Part shown: in pieces, positions 16,119 to 25,252 of the stretch | How positions within the stretch are numbered: the stretch's first letter is position 1 | Layout: each line of letters begins with the position of its first letter | Assembly: GCA_009777775.1 (NCBI GenBank) | Contig: WRLE01000009.1 | Location: 1 to 64,000 of the forward strand | Source: Oscillospiraceae bacterium | GTDB lineage: Bacteria > Bacillota > Clostridia > Oscillospirales > Oscillospiraceae | Reading direction: 5' to 3' | Length of the DNA stretch: 64,000 nucleotides | Position numbers and translations under genes: made by a program | Notes under the pieces: generated by a model | Database searches by the model: none | What the model was told of the DNA's origin: nothing | The model's input: the letters and a program-made list of their open reading frames with translations, nothing else

Positions 16119-18668
16119 GTGTCTATGAGCAATTCCTTTATTAGCAATATGGGAACCCTTACCCAAAGCAGTGCATTTTATAAACGTAATCGTATCAGCA
16201 AGCTTCTGGAAAATGCTGTTGAGTTTCCTTTAGTAGCAGTATATGCTGGTTCTGGCTATGGCAAGACACGTACTGTGTATTCTTTTTTACAAGAGTATAA
16301 CGGGAATACAACATGGATGCAGCTGACAGAACGGGACAATGATACCAGCCGTTTCTGGGAAAAATACACCCATTTATTGTCACTTACATGGTTTGATATA
16401 GCCTCTCGCCTAGCTGATATTGGTTTTCCCGATACGAGGGAAGCCTTTATAAAGTATATCGAATTGAGAGATGAAGCATTTGCCTCCGACAAGAAAAATA
16501 TATTGGTTTTTGATGACTTTCATATACTAGAAAACCCTGAAATATTGCGCTTTTTTGAATGGACGGTGAACTATCCTTCCCAAAACTTCACAATTATACT
16601 ATTATCTCGAACCACTCCGGAAATCAATATGGTATCCATGATGATGCAGGAAAGGGTCTTCATAATTCGAGAAGAAATCCTCTGCTTCACCGAAGACGAG
16701 ATTGCTGAATATTTCGACAATTTACTACTCCCTTATACAAGGCAGGATATTCGCGACATATACGATGACACTCGAGGTTGGGCTTTTGCCATAAACTTGA
16801 TAGGGCGCTCATTGAGCAAAGATATGAAATATGAGCGCTACGCCTTGACTGCCATGAAGGAAAACGTCTTCAAACTCATTGAATCAGAAATATCAAGGAT
16901 ACGCGACACTCCTTTATGGAACCTCTTGCTTCGGATTTCGCTGATTGGACATTTATCATCCAATTTGATTAGCTTGCTGGTCGATGACAATTCACTCATC
17001 AAGGAACTTGATTCTCTCAACGCTTATGTGAGATACGAGCATCATCTTGGAGTATATAGAATACATGACATTTTCCTCGATTACTTGCGTACACATCAAT
17101 ATATGCTAAGCGAAGACGAAAAATGCGATACATTCAACAAAGCGGGTATCTGGTGCGAAAACAATAATTATTTTGCTGATGCCCTTGCATACTACGAAAA
17201 AGCAGGGAAGTACAGCTCGATAATCCGCCTTATTTGCTCCTTTGATTTACACATTGGGCAGGAAACAGCAAGATACGCCTTGGATCTACTGAACCGTTTA
17301 CCCAAGGATGTTTCCCACGGCAATCCTCTTTATCCCGTTATCAGCCTTAGAATCAGGATAAGCCTCGGACTTTTCGATGAAGCCTTTGCGGCTGCTGTGG
17401 AATATGCCACCGAGCTTGAATCCCTTCCGGATTCAATTGAAAAGAACAGCGCGCAAATGCAGCTTTATAGAGACTGGGCTATATTGCGTTTATACATGGC
17501 AGTGAGTACAAACAAGTATGATTTCGATGTTTACTTTCAAAAAATGCGGGAATACTTTGACAAAGACCAATATATTCCGGAAACCTCCCCAACACCAGCT
17601 CAAATGGGAGTATATGCTCTGCTTTTTGGAGCGAACACCAAGGGCGCACCTGAAGAATATATAGATTCTTTACGAAGGGCTATTCCACATTTTTCCTATG
17701 TTCACAAAGGTATCATGTATGGTCTCGATGACCTAGCCCAAGGCGAGCTACTATATGTTCAAAGAGATTTAATCAATTCAGAGCAGTATCTATACATGGC
17801 GCTGGACAAAGCACGGCAAAAAAGCCAATATGATATACAAAGCCGAGCATTATTGTACCTCATGCTAATCGCCTTTTCCCAAGGGCGGCTCGATAACGCA
17901 GAAAATATACTGATGCAAGCCGAAGAGCTCTTGGATATTGCTGACTTTAAGACACGCTTTGAAACATATGACATTATTCGCAGCCATTATTATTTAGCCC
18001 TCGATCAGCCTGAAAAAATCCCATATTGGCTAAAAAGCGATTTTGAAAGATACGCCCATCCCGCATTTCTGGATAATTACGCAAACCGTGTTCGGATGCA
18101 ATATCGCTATTGCACAAAACAATATAGCACATTGCTCGCATATCTCGAAACAATTCGGGAAAGCGATATGCCATTATTGGGTAAAATCGCATTTCATGCC
18201 CTTGAAGCTCTATGTCTATATAAATTAAAGCAACGGGACGAAGCAATCACAGCCTTGACAAAGGCATATCATTTAGCCGAACCCAATGGAATAGTTACAC
18301 CATTTACCCATTATGCGAAGGATATGCGCACACTTACAGGAGCTGCTCTTAGGGTGAGTAGTTGCACCATCCCGAGAGCATGGCTACAAGATATAAATCG
18401 AAAGTCTTCAGCTTTTGCCAGACGGCAGACCCACATGATAATGGAAAGCAAAGCAAATGGCGATGATGACGAAAAGGTGAGCCTAACAGAGAGAGAAACA
18501 AAAGTTTTAAAGGATTTGACCCAAGGCTTATCTCGAACAGAAATCGCTGCCAGTCAAAATATCTCCATAAATACAGTAAAAATGGTGATAAATAGCATTT
18601 ACGACAAACTATATGTAAACAACCTACACGATGCTTTGCGAATAGCGATTGTACAAAATATTATATAA
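16119..18668 (+). CDS. MalT-like LuxR-family regulator with N-terminal NTPase (paralogue)
   Basis: About 849 aa, with the same architecture as its divergent neighbour: P-loop YAGSGYGKTRTVYSF (lysine near 49), Walker B-like ILVFDDFHIL, a long helical repeat-like middle, and a C-terminal LuxR HTH (LTERETKVLKDLTQGLSRTEI, then INTVKMVINSIYDKL). GTG at 16119 is chosen because GGGG lies five bases before it; ATG at 16125 is a close alternative. Similar length and shared motifs such as DDFH and DTRGWAF/DTKGWAF imply an old duplication. The pair may cross-regulate. Ligand and targets are unknown. Confidence 0.87.
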   Translation: MSMSNSFISNMGTLTQSSAFYKRNRISKLLENAVEFPLVAVYAGSGYGKTRTVYSFLQEYNGNTTWMQLTERDNDTSRFWEKYTHLLSLTWFDIASRLADIGFPDTREAFIKYIELRDEAFASDKKNILVFDDFHILENPEILRFFEWTVNYPSQNFTIILLSRTTPEINMVSMMMQERVFIIREEILCFTEDEIAEYFDNLLLPYTRQDIRDIYDDTRGWAFAINLIGRSLSKDMKYERYALTAMKENVFKLIESEISRIRDTPLWNLLLRISLIGHLSSNLISLLVDDNSLIKELDSLNAYVRYEHHLGVYRIHDIFLDYLRTHQYMLSEDEKCDTFNKAGIWCENNNYFADALAYYEKAGKYSSIIRLICSFDLHIGQETARYALDLLNRLPKDVSHGNPLYPVISLRIRISLGLFDEAFAAAVEYATELESLPDSIEKNSAQMQLYRDWAILRLYMAVSTNKYDFDVYFQKMREYFDKDQYIPETSPTPAQMGVYALLFGANTKGAPEEYIDSLRRAIPHFSYVHKGIMYGLDDLAQGELLYVQRDLINSEQYLYMALDKARQKSQYDIQSRALLYLMLIAFSQGRLDNAENILMQAEELLDIADFKTRFETYDIIRSHYYLALDQPEKIPYWLKSDFERYAHPAFLDNYANRVRMQYRYCTKQYSTLLAYLETIRESDMPLLGKIAFHALEALCLYKLKQRDEAITALTKAYHLAEPNGIVTPFTHYAKDMRTLTGAALRVSSCTIPRAWLQDINRKSSAFARRQTHMIMESKANGDDDEKVSLTERETKVLKDLTQGLSRTEIAASQNISINTVKMVINSIYDKLYVNNLHDALRIAIVQNII

Positions 18669-18829
18669 ATTTGATAGTATAACGAGTCACAGCAGCCTTG
18701 TCAGCACAAAAAGTGCCATTAACCAAGCTTGTAACAAATTGATACATTTTAGATACATATTCATGAGATATTGTAGCAACTTGATTTTCATTGAAGTTTA
18801 TAAAAGCAAAAACAAAAGGAGCTACAATC

Positions 18830-19822
18830 GTGAAACGCAAATATCGAATACTCATGCATATGTCTATTTTTATTTTTACAACAGCAATACTTACACAAAC
18901 AGCAAAAGGTGCAACGCTAACAAACTCGGAACAAGCCCAAGACCCACAAACAACTGAGACTCAAATTGATATGAGCAGCACCGTATCAACTGATACGGAA
19001 TTATTTTTTATACCCGCTTTTAATGGCGATATGCTCATATTAAAACAGGACGAAACTGGTTTTTCCATCAAAAACCAAATTATCGCCTTTGGCTATGCCA
19101 AGTACGAGCAGTTCAATCAGCCACCCATATTGCAAAATACTACCTTACCTTTTCATCTCCCCGATGGAAAAATACCAATATCCATTGGTATTGGCAATGC
19201 TTTCCTGCCTACCACAGGATTCGATATACACGTTCCCCAAGGGTTTTTGGCTGGATTTGATGGATATAAGCTTTACAATATCGATGGTTATATATTCGTA
19301 GATTTGCATTCTGGAAAAGATGCTGATGATATAGATACATCCGAGAGTGATACAACAGCTGATACGGACAATTTCCTGGTGGAATTGCTGGAGTGGTCTG
19401 AAGTGAAAAACATGATAGAAATGGGCGAAACAATGGAAGTCATTGATGTGAGAACTACCCGTTCATATAATATCATTTGTTTTTCAGTATACGACCATGC
19501 CGATGTGGAGCCTGCTACCCAAGAAGATACAGACATCCTATATGAAACAAGAAATGGCATACGCAGCTGGGACGCTAGACCAGTATGGGTAAGCATCGGA
19601 GACAGAGTCATTGCAGCATCTTTGCATGGTATGCCCCACAGTAGCAGTTGGATAAGCGACAATGGTATGAACGGTCATTTATGTCTCCACTTCAAAGGCA
19701 GCACAACAAGCAGCCCCTCCGTCCAATATAAGACGGATCTCCAAAACGCTGTCACCGAAGCCTGGGACACATATCTATTAAACCAACGCACTGCAGAAAT
19801 TGTGCAATTTTTAGATCTATAG
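18830..19822 (+). CDS. secreted protein of unknown function with conserved GMPH region
   Basis: A 330-aa protein starting at GTG 18830, which has AGGAG eight bases upstream; the frame is open earlier without SD support. Residues 1-27 look like a signal peptide (KRKYR, a hydrophobic stretch, then a TAKGA cleavage-like site). A low-complexity Thr/Asp-rich part follows. Residues from about 235 contain SWDARPVWVSIGDRVIAAS, NGMPHSSS-like HGMPHSSSW and NGHLCLHFKGS, a block I recall from secreted clostridial proteins, some with copper-amine-oxidase-like or peptidoglycan-binding domains. The role is not known. The next gene is a lytic transglycosylase, so a cell-wall role is plausible. Confidence 0.75.
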   Translation: MKRKYRILMHMSIFIFTTAILTQTAKGATLTNSEQAQDPQTTETQIDMSSTVSTDTELFFIPAFNGDMLILKQDETGFSIKNQIIAFGYAKYEQFNQPPILQNTTLPFHLPDGKIPISIGIGNAFLPTTGFDIHVPQGFLAGFDGYKLYNIDGYIFVDLHSGKDADDIDTSESDTTADTDNFLVELLEWSEVKNMIEMGETMEVIDVRTTRSYNIICFSVYDHADVEPATQEDTDILYETRNGIRSWDARPVWVSIGDRVIAASLHGMPHSSSWISDNGMNGHLCLHFKGSTTSSPSVQYKTDLQNAVTEAWDTYLLNQRTAEIVQFLDL

Positions 19823-19910
19823 ACATTAATCCTGCAATCCTAAAGTAAATGCTCATAATACCGATAATAATTATGTCGAAGCAAACAAAGTCAGACATAT
19901 GGAGGTATCC

Positions 19911-20567
19911 ATGACCATAGAACCCATCGGAGCACAAGCAAGCGAGCAAAACACTGCAGCAACTGCACCCCAAGCAGCATCAGTTGAGCAATCCCAGTTT
20001 TCAAATGTCCTATCAAACACAACAACAAGTAGTGGCTATGTTGACTTAGATGCAATATTCGATGCAGCCGCCCAAAGATACAATCTCCCCGTGAACTTGC
20101 TCAAAGCAGTAGCACAAACCGAATCTAATTTCCAAATAAACGCCACATCCCCAGCTGGAGCCATGGGAATAATGCAGCTCATGCCCGCAACCGCAAGGGG
20201 TCTGGGAGTCACAGATGCATATGAACCGGAGCAAAACATCATGGGCGGAGCGAAGTTTCTGCGTCAAATGCTAGATACCTTCAATGGCGATGTGCAGCTG
20301 GCTCTCGCTGCATATAACGCAGGGCCCAACAATGTGCAAAAATACGGCGGAATACCTCCATTTAACGAAACCCAGAACTATGTAAGAAAAGTCCTGGAAA
20401 CCCTTGGCGGAGGCAACATAACCGCAGGCATAGCCGCATATAATCGGTTCGACAATAAAAAAAGCGGAGGCTTCCCCTTCGGTGAAGCATTCACCCAAAT
20501 GCTTTTGGTAAAAATTATAGAAATGCAGATGAACTCCAACAAAGACGATGATAAAAGGATATTCTAG
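19911..20567 (+). CDS. lytic transglycosylase, SLT (Slt70-like) domain
   Basis: A 218-aa protein starting at ATG 19911 with GGAGG five bases upstream. The SLT domain spans about residues 45-160: catalytic glutamate in AVAQTESNFQ, then SPAGAMGIMQLMPATARGLGV, GGAKFLRQ and ALAAYNAGPNNVQKYGG. It would cleave peptidoglycan between MurNAc and GlcNAc with 1,6-anhydro product. No signal peptide is obvious; the N-terminal ~40 residues are Gln/Ala/Ser-rich, as in flagellum- or export-linked SLT proteins. An intrinsic terminator follows. Confidence 0.9.
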   Translation: MTIEPIGAQASEQNTAATAPQAASVEQSQFSNVLSNTTTSSGYVDLDAIFDAAAQRYNLPVNLLKAVAQTESNFQINATSPAGAMGIMQLMPATARGLGVTDAYEPEQNIMGGAKFLRQMLDTFNGDVQLALAAYNAGPNNVQKYGGIPPFNETQNYVRKVLETLGGGNITAGIAAYNRFDNKKSGGFPFGEAFTQMLLVKIIEMQMNSNKDDDKRIF

Positions 20568-20585
20568 GAACTAATATAATTAAAC

Positions 20586-20628
20586 AAACACCTAGCGAGC
20601 ATTGTGACAATGTTAGCTAGGTGTTTTT
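20586..20628. terminator. bidirectional terminator between SLT gene and cobO
   Basis: A perfect stem AACACCTAGC / GCTAGGTGTT encloses an inner GCATTGTGACAATGTT hairpin and is followed by a T run on the plus strand. It lies between two converging genes and probably serves the plus-strand gene, possibly both. Confidence 0.85.
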
Positions 20629-20681
20629 TGTATGTATTTTATTACTTCCAAAATCGCTTTCTGATTTATTAGCACAATCCT

Positions 20682-21209
20682 CTAGAACTCCACTCCGCGG
20701 CGTGCTTTTACTCCCTCGTCATAGGGGTGCTTATGCTTCACCATTTCAGTCACATAGTCAGCTTTTCCCAGAAGGTTTCGTGGTGGTCTGTGACCGGTGA
20801 TAACAAGCTCCAGCTCACTTGGCTTGTTGTCAAGCAAGTTTTCAAAAAGCTCCTTATCAAGCACATCAAGCCTATATGCATCAATGGCTTCATCCAAGAC
20901 AAGCATATCGCACTCGCCCTTTGCTTGAAGCTCCAAGGCATTTTTCAAATTGTCATCATGGATACTCTTCGTGTCAGCCAATTGCTCCTGGGTCATGTCC
21001 TTTAAAAAGGTACCACCTGAAGCTTTTCCCCTAAAAACCTGAATATTCGGTATAAGTTCCAAGGACTTTAGCTCGCTAACATTCCAATCCTTTAGAAATT
21101 GGATTATGACCACATTTTGTCCGCTACCAGCTGCTCGCAAAGCAAGTCCTAAAGCCGCTGTCGTTTTACCTTTTCCATTTCCATAATACATATGAGTAAG
21201 ACCAGCCAT
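20682..21209 (-). CDS. cobO: cob(I)alamin adenosyltransferase, CobO/BtuR type
   Basis: A 175-aa ATP:corrinoid adenosyltransferase that adds the upper 5'-deoxyadenosyl ligand to cob(I)alamin or cobyrinate diamide. Its P-loop YYGNGKGKTTAALGLALRA is at the N terminus; IQFLKDW, LVLDEAIDAYRL and ITGHRPPRNLL are family motifs. It lies apart from the main cobalamin cluster, has no visible riboswitch upstream, and is divergent from the amidohydrolase gene. Confidence 0.94.
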   Translation of the reverse strand: MAGLTHMYYGNGKGKTTAALGLALRAAGSGQNVVIIQFLKDWNVSELKSLELIPNIQVFRGKASGGTFLKDMTQEQLADTKSIHDDNLKNALELQAKGECDMLVLDEAIDAYRLDVLDKELFENLLDNKPSELELVITGHRPPRNLLGKADYVTEMVKHKHPYDEGVKARRGVEF

Positions 21210-21342
21210 AATTTCCTCCTTTTGTTTTATGAGCAGAATTTTATATGCCCATGTAAAATATAATTTACTATGATATTAATTTAAACTATGATAAAATATC
21301 TTGGAGCTACTATAACACGAAAACATATGGGAGTAAAGCATT

Positions 21343-22191
21343 GTGATATACGAATGTCACGGACATATAATATTAGATGGCGTTGCATACACAGGATCAA
21401 TAGCTCGTCACAAAGGAAAAATAGACGAAGACTTCATTCGCCACAATCTTAAAACATACACTGATTTGGGTATTACATATTACCGCGATGGTGGCGACAA
21501 GCACGGAGTATCGGTGTATGCAAAAAAAATCGCTGGTGAATATGGCATAGATTATGTCACCGCTGCTTTTATTATACTAAAAAAGGGCCATTACGGAATT
21601 ATGTTCGGACGCTCTTTTGAAAATTTGCATGAATACCGTGAGCTTGTACTCGAAGCCATCGATTTAGGAGCGGACTTTATAAAAACAACGGCATCGGGTT
21701 TATTAGACTTTGCCAATGGAGGTACTGTGACCCATCCATCAATATCATTGGAAGAACTAAAAGAAATTGTGAATATCGCCCATGGCGAGGGTATGTCTGT
21801 GATGATTCACGCCAATGGAGCTGATAATATAAAACGCGCAGCAGAAGCAGGGGTCGATAGCATCGAGCATGGTTATTACATGGATATAGCTGCTTTAAAA
21901 ATCATGGCAGATAGGGATGTTATATGGGTACCAACCTGCGCCACTTCAGCGAATCTCATTGGTACCGGTTTGTATGATGATGATATGTTAGTGGAAATTG
22001 TAGAAAACCACAAAGCTGCTATGATTGAAGCTTCAAGAATAGGCGTATCAATTGCCTGTGGTAGCGATGCAGGGGCTGCTCATGTATTTCAAGGGAGCGG
22101 AACCCTTGACGAAATGACGATTCTTGAATCCATTGGCATTGACCCAATGGATGGTAATAAAAAAATATACGATAGATTTAGACGAAAATAG
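21343..22191 (+). CDS. amidohydrolase family protein
   Basis: A 282-aa metal-dependent hydrolase of the TIM-barrel amidohydrolase superfamily. Metal-binding candidates are the N-terminal HGH, a lysine in FIKTTASG (possible carbamylated bridge), the His in MIHANG, the His in DSIEHGY, and the Asp in CGSDAGAA. It lacks the usual N-terminal beta-sandwich, so it is compact. GTG at 21343 follows GGGAG. The substrate cannot be assigned; imidazolonepropionase- and prolidase-like relatives are possible. It ends 11 bases before an HD-domain gene, so the two are probably co-transcribed. Confidence 0.85.
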   Translation: MIYECHGHIILDGVAYTGSIARHKGKIDEDFIRHNLKTYTDLGITYYRDGGDKHGVSVYAKKIAGEYGIDYVTAAFIILKKGHYGIMFGRSFENLHEYRELVLEAIDLGADFIKTTASGLLDFANGGTVTHPSISLEELKEIVNIAHGEGMSVMIHANGADNIKRAAEAGVDSIEHGYYMDIAALKIMADRDVIWVPTCATSANLIGTGLYDDDMLVEIVENHKAAMIEASRIGVSIACGSDAGAAHVFQGSGTLDEMTILESIGIDPMDGNKKIYDRFRRK

Positions 22192-22202
22192 GAGAAAATA
22201 CT

Positions 22203-22874
22203 ATGCAAACAAAAATTTTAACACTTGAGGATGTTAAAAACAACGAGGCTGTAAATACATATATAACTTGCGCTGACGAGTCTTTATTTGTCCTCGGTTA
22301 TACTGAACACAGCTTCCCCCATGTAACTAGAGTTTCCGAACAATCTGGATATATACTCAGAACAATGAATTATCCCCAACGTGATGTGGAGCTGGCGCAA
22401 ATCGCTGGATATCTCCACGACATCGGTAATATTGTAAACAGAATAAACCATTCTCTCTCTGGAGCGGTGATGGCTTTTCGCATACTGGACAATATGGGTT
22501 TTCCCGCCGAAGATATAGCAACTATAACCACAGCCATCGGTAACCATGACGAAGGAACGGGGATGCCAGTAAACCATATTTGCGCTGCTTTGATTTTAGC
22601 AGACAAATCCGATGTACGCCGCAGCAGGGTGAGAAATCCGGAGATAGCCAATTTCGACATACACGATAGGGTTAATTATTCGGTGAAAAAATCTGATTTG
22701 AAAATCAACGAGGAACGGACACTGGTGAAATTGAAACTCAGTGTTGATACAAAGTACGGCTCAGTTATGGATTATTTTGAGATATTCCTCGGTCGAATGA
22801 TCATGTGCCGTAAAGCAGCAGAGACTCTCGGCTTACAATTTAAACTAATTATAAATGAACAACAATTGATTTGA
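22203..22874 (+). CDS. HD-domain phosphohydrolase
   Basis: A 223-aa protein with an HD metal-dependent phosphohydrolase domain: His in FPHVTRV, the HD pair in GYLHDIGN, another His in AIGNHDEG, and Asp in LADKSDVRR. The length and RRSRVRN segment fit a standalone HD protein rather than a (p)ppGpp synthetase or a GGDEF partner. The substrate is unknown. It follows the amidohydrolase closely, which suggests a two-gene operon. Confidence 0.82.
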   Translation: MQTKILTLEDVKNNEAVNTYITCADESLFVLGYTEHSFPHVTRVSEQSGYILRTMNYPQRDVELAQIAGYLHDIGNIVNRINHSLSGAVMAFRILDNMGFPAEDIATITTAIGNHDEGTGMPVNHICAALILADKSDVRRSRVRNPEIANFDIHDRVNYSVKKSDLKINEERTLVKLKLSVDTKYGSVMDYFEIFLGRMIMCRKAAETLGLQFKLIINEQQLI

Positions 22875-22904
22875 GCATTTGAGGTTTATGAAAACTATAG
22901 TTAC

Positions 22905-22945
22905 AGCTATTTGAGATTCTTCGCTAGTGCTCAGAATGACACTTT
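22905..22945. repeat. dispersed TTCGCTA...CTCAGAATGACA repeat
   Basis: A sequence resembling those at about 685-712 and 158-172 (TTCGCTA then CTCAGAATGACAC). This motif type is known as a widespread intergenic repeat in many bacteria. No ORF overlaps it. Confidence 0.55.
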
Positions 22946-22994
22946 GTGTGCATTGTAGTTGTTGTTTATTTTGCTATAATTCGATGGTTATATA

Positions 22995-23102
22995 TATAAA
23001 GTAATACACATACATAAAGTAATACACATACATAAAGTAATATACATACATAAAGTAATATACATACATAAAGTAATATACATACATAAAGTAATACACA
23101 TA
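22995..23102. repeat. 18-bp tandem repeat, about six copies
   Basis: Six copies of an 18-bp unit (CATAAAGTAATACACATA and variants with TATACATA). It lies between the end of the HD gene and the rplA terminator, in noncoding DNA. Confidence 0.9.
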
Positions 23103-23110
23103 TATATGTT

Positions 23111-23142
23111 AAAACCCCCTTACCGTTTGGTAAGGGGGTTCA
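23111..23142 (-). terminator. intrinsic terminator after rplA
   Basis: A near-perfect stem AACCCCCTTACC / GGTAAGGGGGTT with a short loop. On the minus strand it is followed by a short T run, ending the rpmG-rplA operon. On the plus strand a T-rich stretch also follows. Confidence 0.85.
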
Positions 23143-23156
23143 CTATTTTTATTGTT

Positions 23157-23849
23157 TTAGTTTTGCTTTTGAGCGTTGATTCTTACACCGGGTCCCATGG
23201 TTGATGCGGTTGTGCAGCTTTTTATGTATTGACCTTTTGCTGCTGCTGGTTTTGCTCTATTTACAGCATCCAGTAGAGCCGCATAGTTATCCACCAATTT
23301 ATCCACCCCGAAGGAAACCTTACCAATGGGGCAATGGATAATGTTTGTTCTATCTAGACGATACTCGACTTTACCAGCTTTAATCTCTTCGATTGCTTGT
23401 GCAACATTCGGAGTCACTGTTCCCGCTTTCGGGGTTGGCATGAGTCCCTTTGGACCCAGCACCCTACCCAGACGACCAACAACGCTCATCATGTCTGGTG
23501 TTGCCACTACGATGTCATAATCGAAAAAGTTTTCATTTTGTATACGATCTGCCAATTCCTGACCACCGGCAAAGTCCGCTCCAGCATCCAGGGCTTCTTG
23601 AACTTGCTCGTCTTTGCAAAAAACCAAAACCCTACTTGCCTTACCAGTACCATGGGGTAGCACCAAGGCGCCGCGAACCTGTTGGTCTGCATGGCGAGAA
23701 TCGACACCCAGCTTAATATGAAGCTCAACGGTTTCATCAAACTTTGCTTTAGATGCTTTAATCACAAGATCAAAGGCATCAGCAGGGTCATACAGGGTTT
23801 GTTTTTCAACTAGTTTTGAACTCTCTTTATAATTTTTACTTCTTACCAT
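23157..23849 (-). CDS. rplA: 50S ribosomal protein L1
   Basis: 230 aa. L1 forms the mobile stalk near the E site of the large subunit and often represses its own operon. Motifs include [29 protein letters not shown] and [14 protein letters not shown]. The frame is open 28 codons upstream into rplK, but ATG 23849 has GGAGG eight bases before it and a normal L1 N terminus. rplJ-rplL do not follow; a terminator does. Confidence 0.97.
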   Translation of the reverse strand: MVRSKNYKESSKLVEKQTLYDPADAFDLVIKASKAKFDETVELHIKLGVDSRHADQQVRGALVLPHGTGKASRVLVFCKDEQVQEALDAGADFAGGQELADRIQNENFFDYDIVVATPDMMSVVGRLGRVLGPKGLMPTPKAGTVTPNVAQAIEEIKAGKVEYRLDRTNIIHCPIGKVSFGVDKLVDNYAALLDAVNRAKPAAAKGQYIKSCTTASTMGPGVRINAQKQN

Positions 23850-23853
23850 CTTC

Positions 23854-24282
23854 TCAGCCTCCCGTAACCGTAATGCCCATTGAACGTGCAGTTCCCATGA
23901 CCATTTTTGCCGCCGCTTCGATGCTACTTGCATTCAAATCAACCATTTTCATTTCTGCGATTTTTATCACTTCATCCATGGAAATGCTGGCGACCTTAAC
24001 AATATTTGGCGTACCTGATGCCTTTTCGATATTGCAGGCTCGTTTGAGTAAATTCGGAACCGGTGGAGTCTTTGTGATAAAAGAAAAACTGCGATCGGCA
24101 TAGACCGTTATAACAACGGGAATCATCATGCCTGTGTCGTTTTTCGTGCGTTCGTTAAATTCCTTGGTGAAAGCTCCAATGTTAACGCCGTGCTGACCTA
24201 AGGCGGGTCCCACGGGTGGTGCTGGCGATGCTTTACCAGCGGGGATTTGCAATTTGATTGTGCCTATTACCTTTGATGCCAC
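23854..24282 (-). CDS. rplK: 50S ribosomal protein L11
   Basis: 142 aa, a full-length L11 that binds the GTPase-associated region of 23S rRNA. The [21 protein letters not shown] start and the C-terminal RSMGITV segment are conserved. It is preceded by AGGAGG and by a hairpin-bearing leader after nusG. Confidence 0.98.
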   Translation of the reverse strand: MASKVIGTIKLQIPAGKASPAPPVGPALGQHGVNIGAFTKEFNERTKNDTGMMIPVVITVYADRSFSFITKTPPVPNLLKRACNIEKASGTPNIVKVASISMDEVIKIAEMKMVDLNASSIEAAAKMVMGTARSMGITVTGG

Positions 24283-24301
24283 TTGATTGTACCTCCTGAA
24301 A

Positions 24302-24355
24302 GATGTGGTAGTTGGATTTCGGAACTATTAGCTTATTATAGTTCCTCCCACTATA
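24302..24355 (-). promoter_or_regulatory. hairpin leader upstream of rplK
   Basis: The 194-base gap between nusG and rplK holds a stem GGAACTAT / ATAGTTCC (about 24321-24345) with flanking GTGGG and CCAC segments that can extend it. Structured leaders at this place are the usual site of L1 autoregulation in bacteria; that role here is inferred. No promoter is obvious. Confidence 0.5.
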
Positions 24356-24476
24356 ACAATTTGCCCACAATGGTGACAAACTGTATTAACGCAAAGCTGG
24401 TATACCAATTCGTTATTGAATAAATATCACTGCTTCGCTTTAATTCGCATTACGCATTAATTAAATAAATTCAAAG

Positions 24477-25001
24477 CTACACAGCTTCGATTTGGTCAAA
24501 GTCTAAATCAACAGGTGTCTCTCTGCCAAACATGGATACAATGACTCGCACCCTGCTTTTGTCCTGCTCGATTTCCTCCACTGTACCAAGGAAGCCTTCC
24601 AGTGGACCATCGATGACTTTTACCGTGCTGCCTTCCTCGAAAGCGACAATGATTTCATGTCTCTCAATGCCCAAAGACAGAATTTCATCATCGGTAAGGG
24701 GAATCGCTCTATTAGCCGAACCCACAAAGCCAGTCACACCTCGCACATTACGAACCAAGTGCCAGCTTGTGTCATTCATAATCATTTTGATTAAAACATA
24801 ACCGGGAAAGACCTTGCGCTCCACTGTTTTACTTTGTGAATCATGAACTTCAGTGACAGTTTCGGTGGGTATCCTGATTTCATGAATCTGATCTAGCATC
24901 TTGCGATTCTCAGCAGCTTTTTCTATGGTTGCCGCAACAGCATTTTCATAACCGGAGTAAGTATGAACCACGTACCATCTGGCTTCTTCTTCTTCAGTCA
25001 T
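24477..25001 (-). CDS. nusG: transcription termination/antitermination factor NusG
   Basis: 174 aa. The NGN domain starts at RWYVVHTYSGYENAV and includes the VFPGYVLIKM segment; the C-terminal KOW domain has EEGSTVKVIDGPLEGFLGTV. It binds RNA polymerase and links to Rho or S10. It starts three bases after secE, in the usual order. Confidence 0.98.
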   Translation of the reverse strand: MTEEEEARWYVVHTYSGYENAVAATIEKAAENRKMLDQIHEIRIPTETVTEVHDSQSKTVERKVFPGYVLIKMIMNDTSWHLVRNVRGVTGFVGSANRAIPLTDDEILSLGIERHEIIVAFEEGSTVKVIDGPLEGFLGTVEEIEQDKSRVRVIVSMFGRETPVDLDFDQIEAV

Positions 25002-25004
25002 ATC

Positions 25005-25241
25005 CTATCTGCCTCCAAGGAGCCTGACGGCTTGGAATATCTGCGCTCCAGATTGGTCAATCGCCCAAATTAAAACGGCAGCAGCAGTCATGACTGCCAG
25101 CGAAACAAAGGTGTTGTTTGCTATTTGTTTGGGTGTGGGCCAGACGACCTTTTTCAGCTCACTTCGCATCTCACGAAACCATTTAGCAAAGCGATTGCTG
25201 CCTTTTGCTTTCGTTTTTTTCTTTTTTGCTTTCTCTGCCAT
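25005..25241 (-). CDS. secE: preprotein translocase subunit SecE
   Basis: 78 aa, a single-span SecE. A Lys-rich N terminus is followed by FREMRSELKKVVWPT, the conserved amphipathic helix, then one membrane segment. ATG 25241 is chosen because AGGTGG lies seven bases before it; ATG 25247 is too close to that motif. Confidence 0.96.
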   Translation of the reverse strand: MAEKAKKKKTKAKGSNRFAKWFREMRSELKKVVWPTPKQIANNTFVSLAVMTAAAVLIWAIDQSGAQIFQAVRLLGGR

Positions 25242-25252
25242 ATTCATTCCAC

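Noticed and set aside
22995-23102. CRISPR array
   Set aside because: The units are directly adjacent 18-base repeats with no unique spacers; it is a minisatellite.
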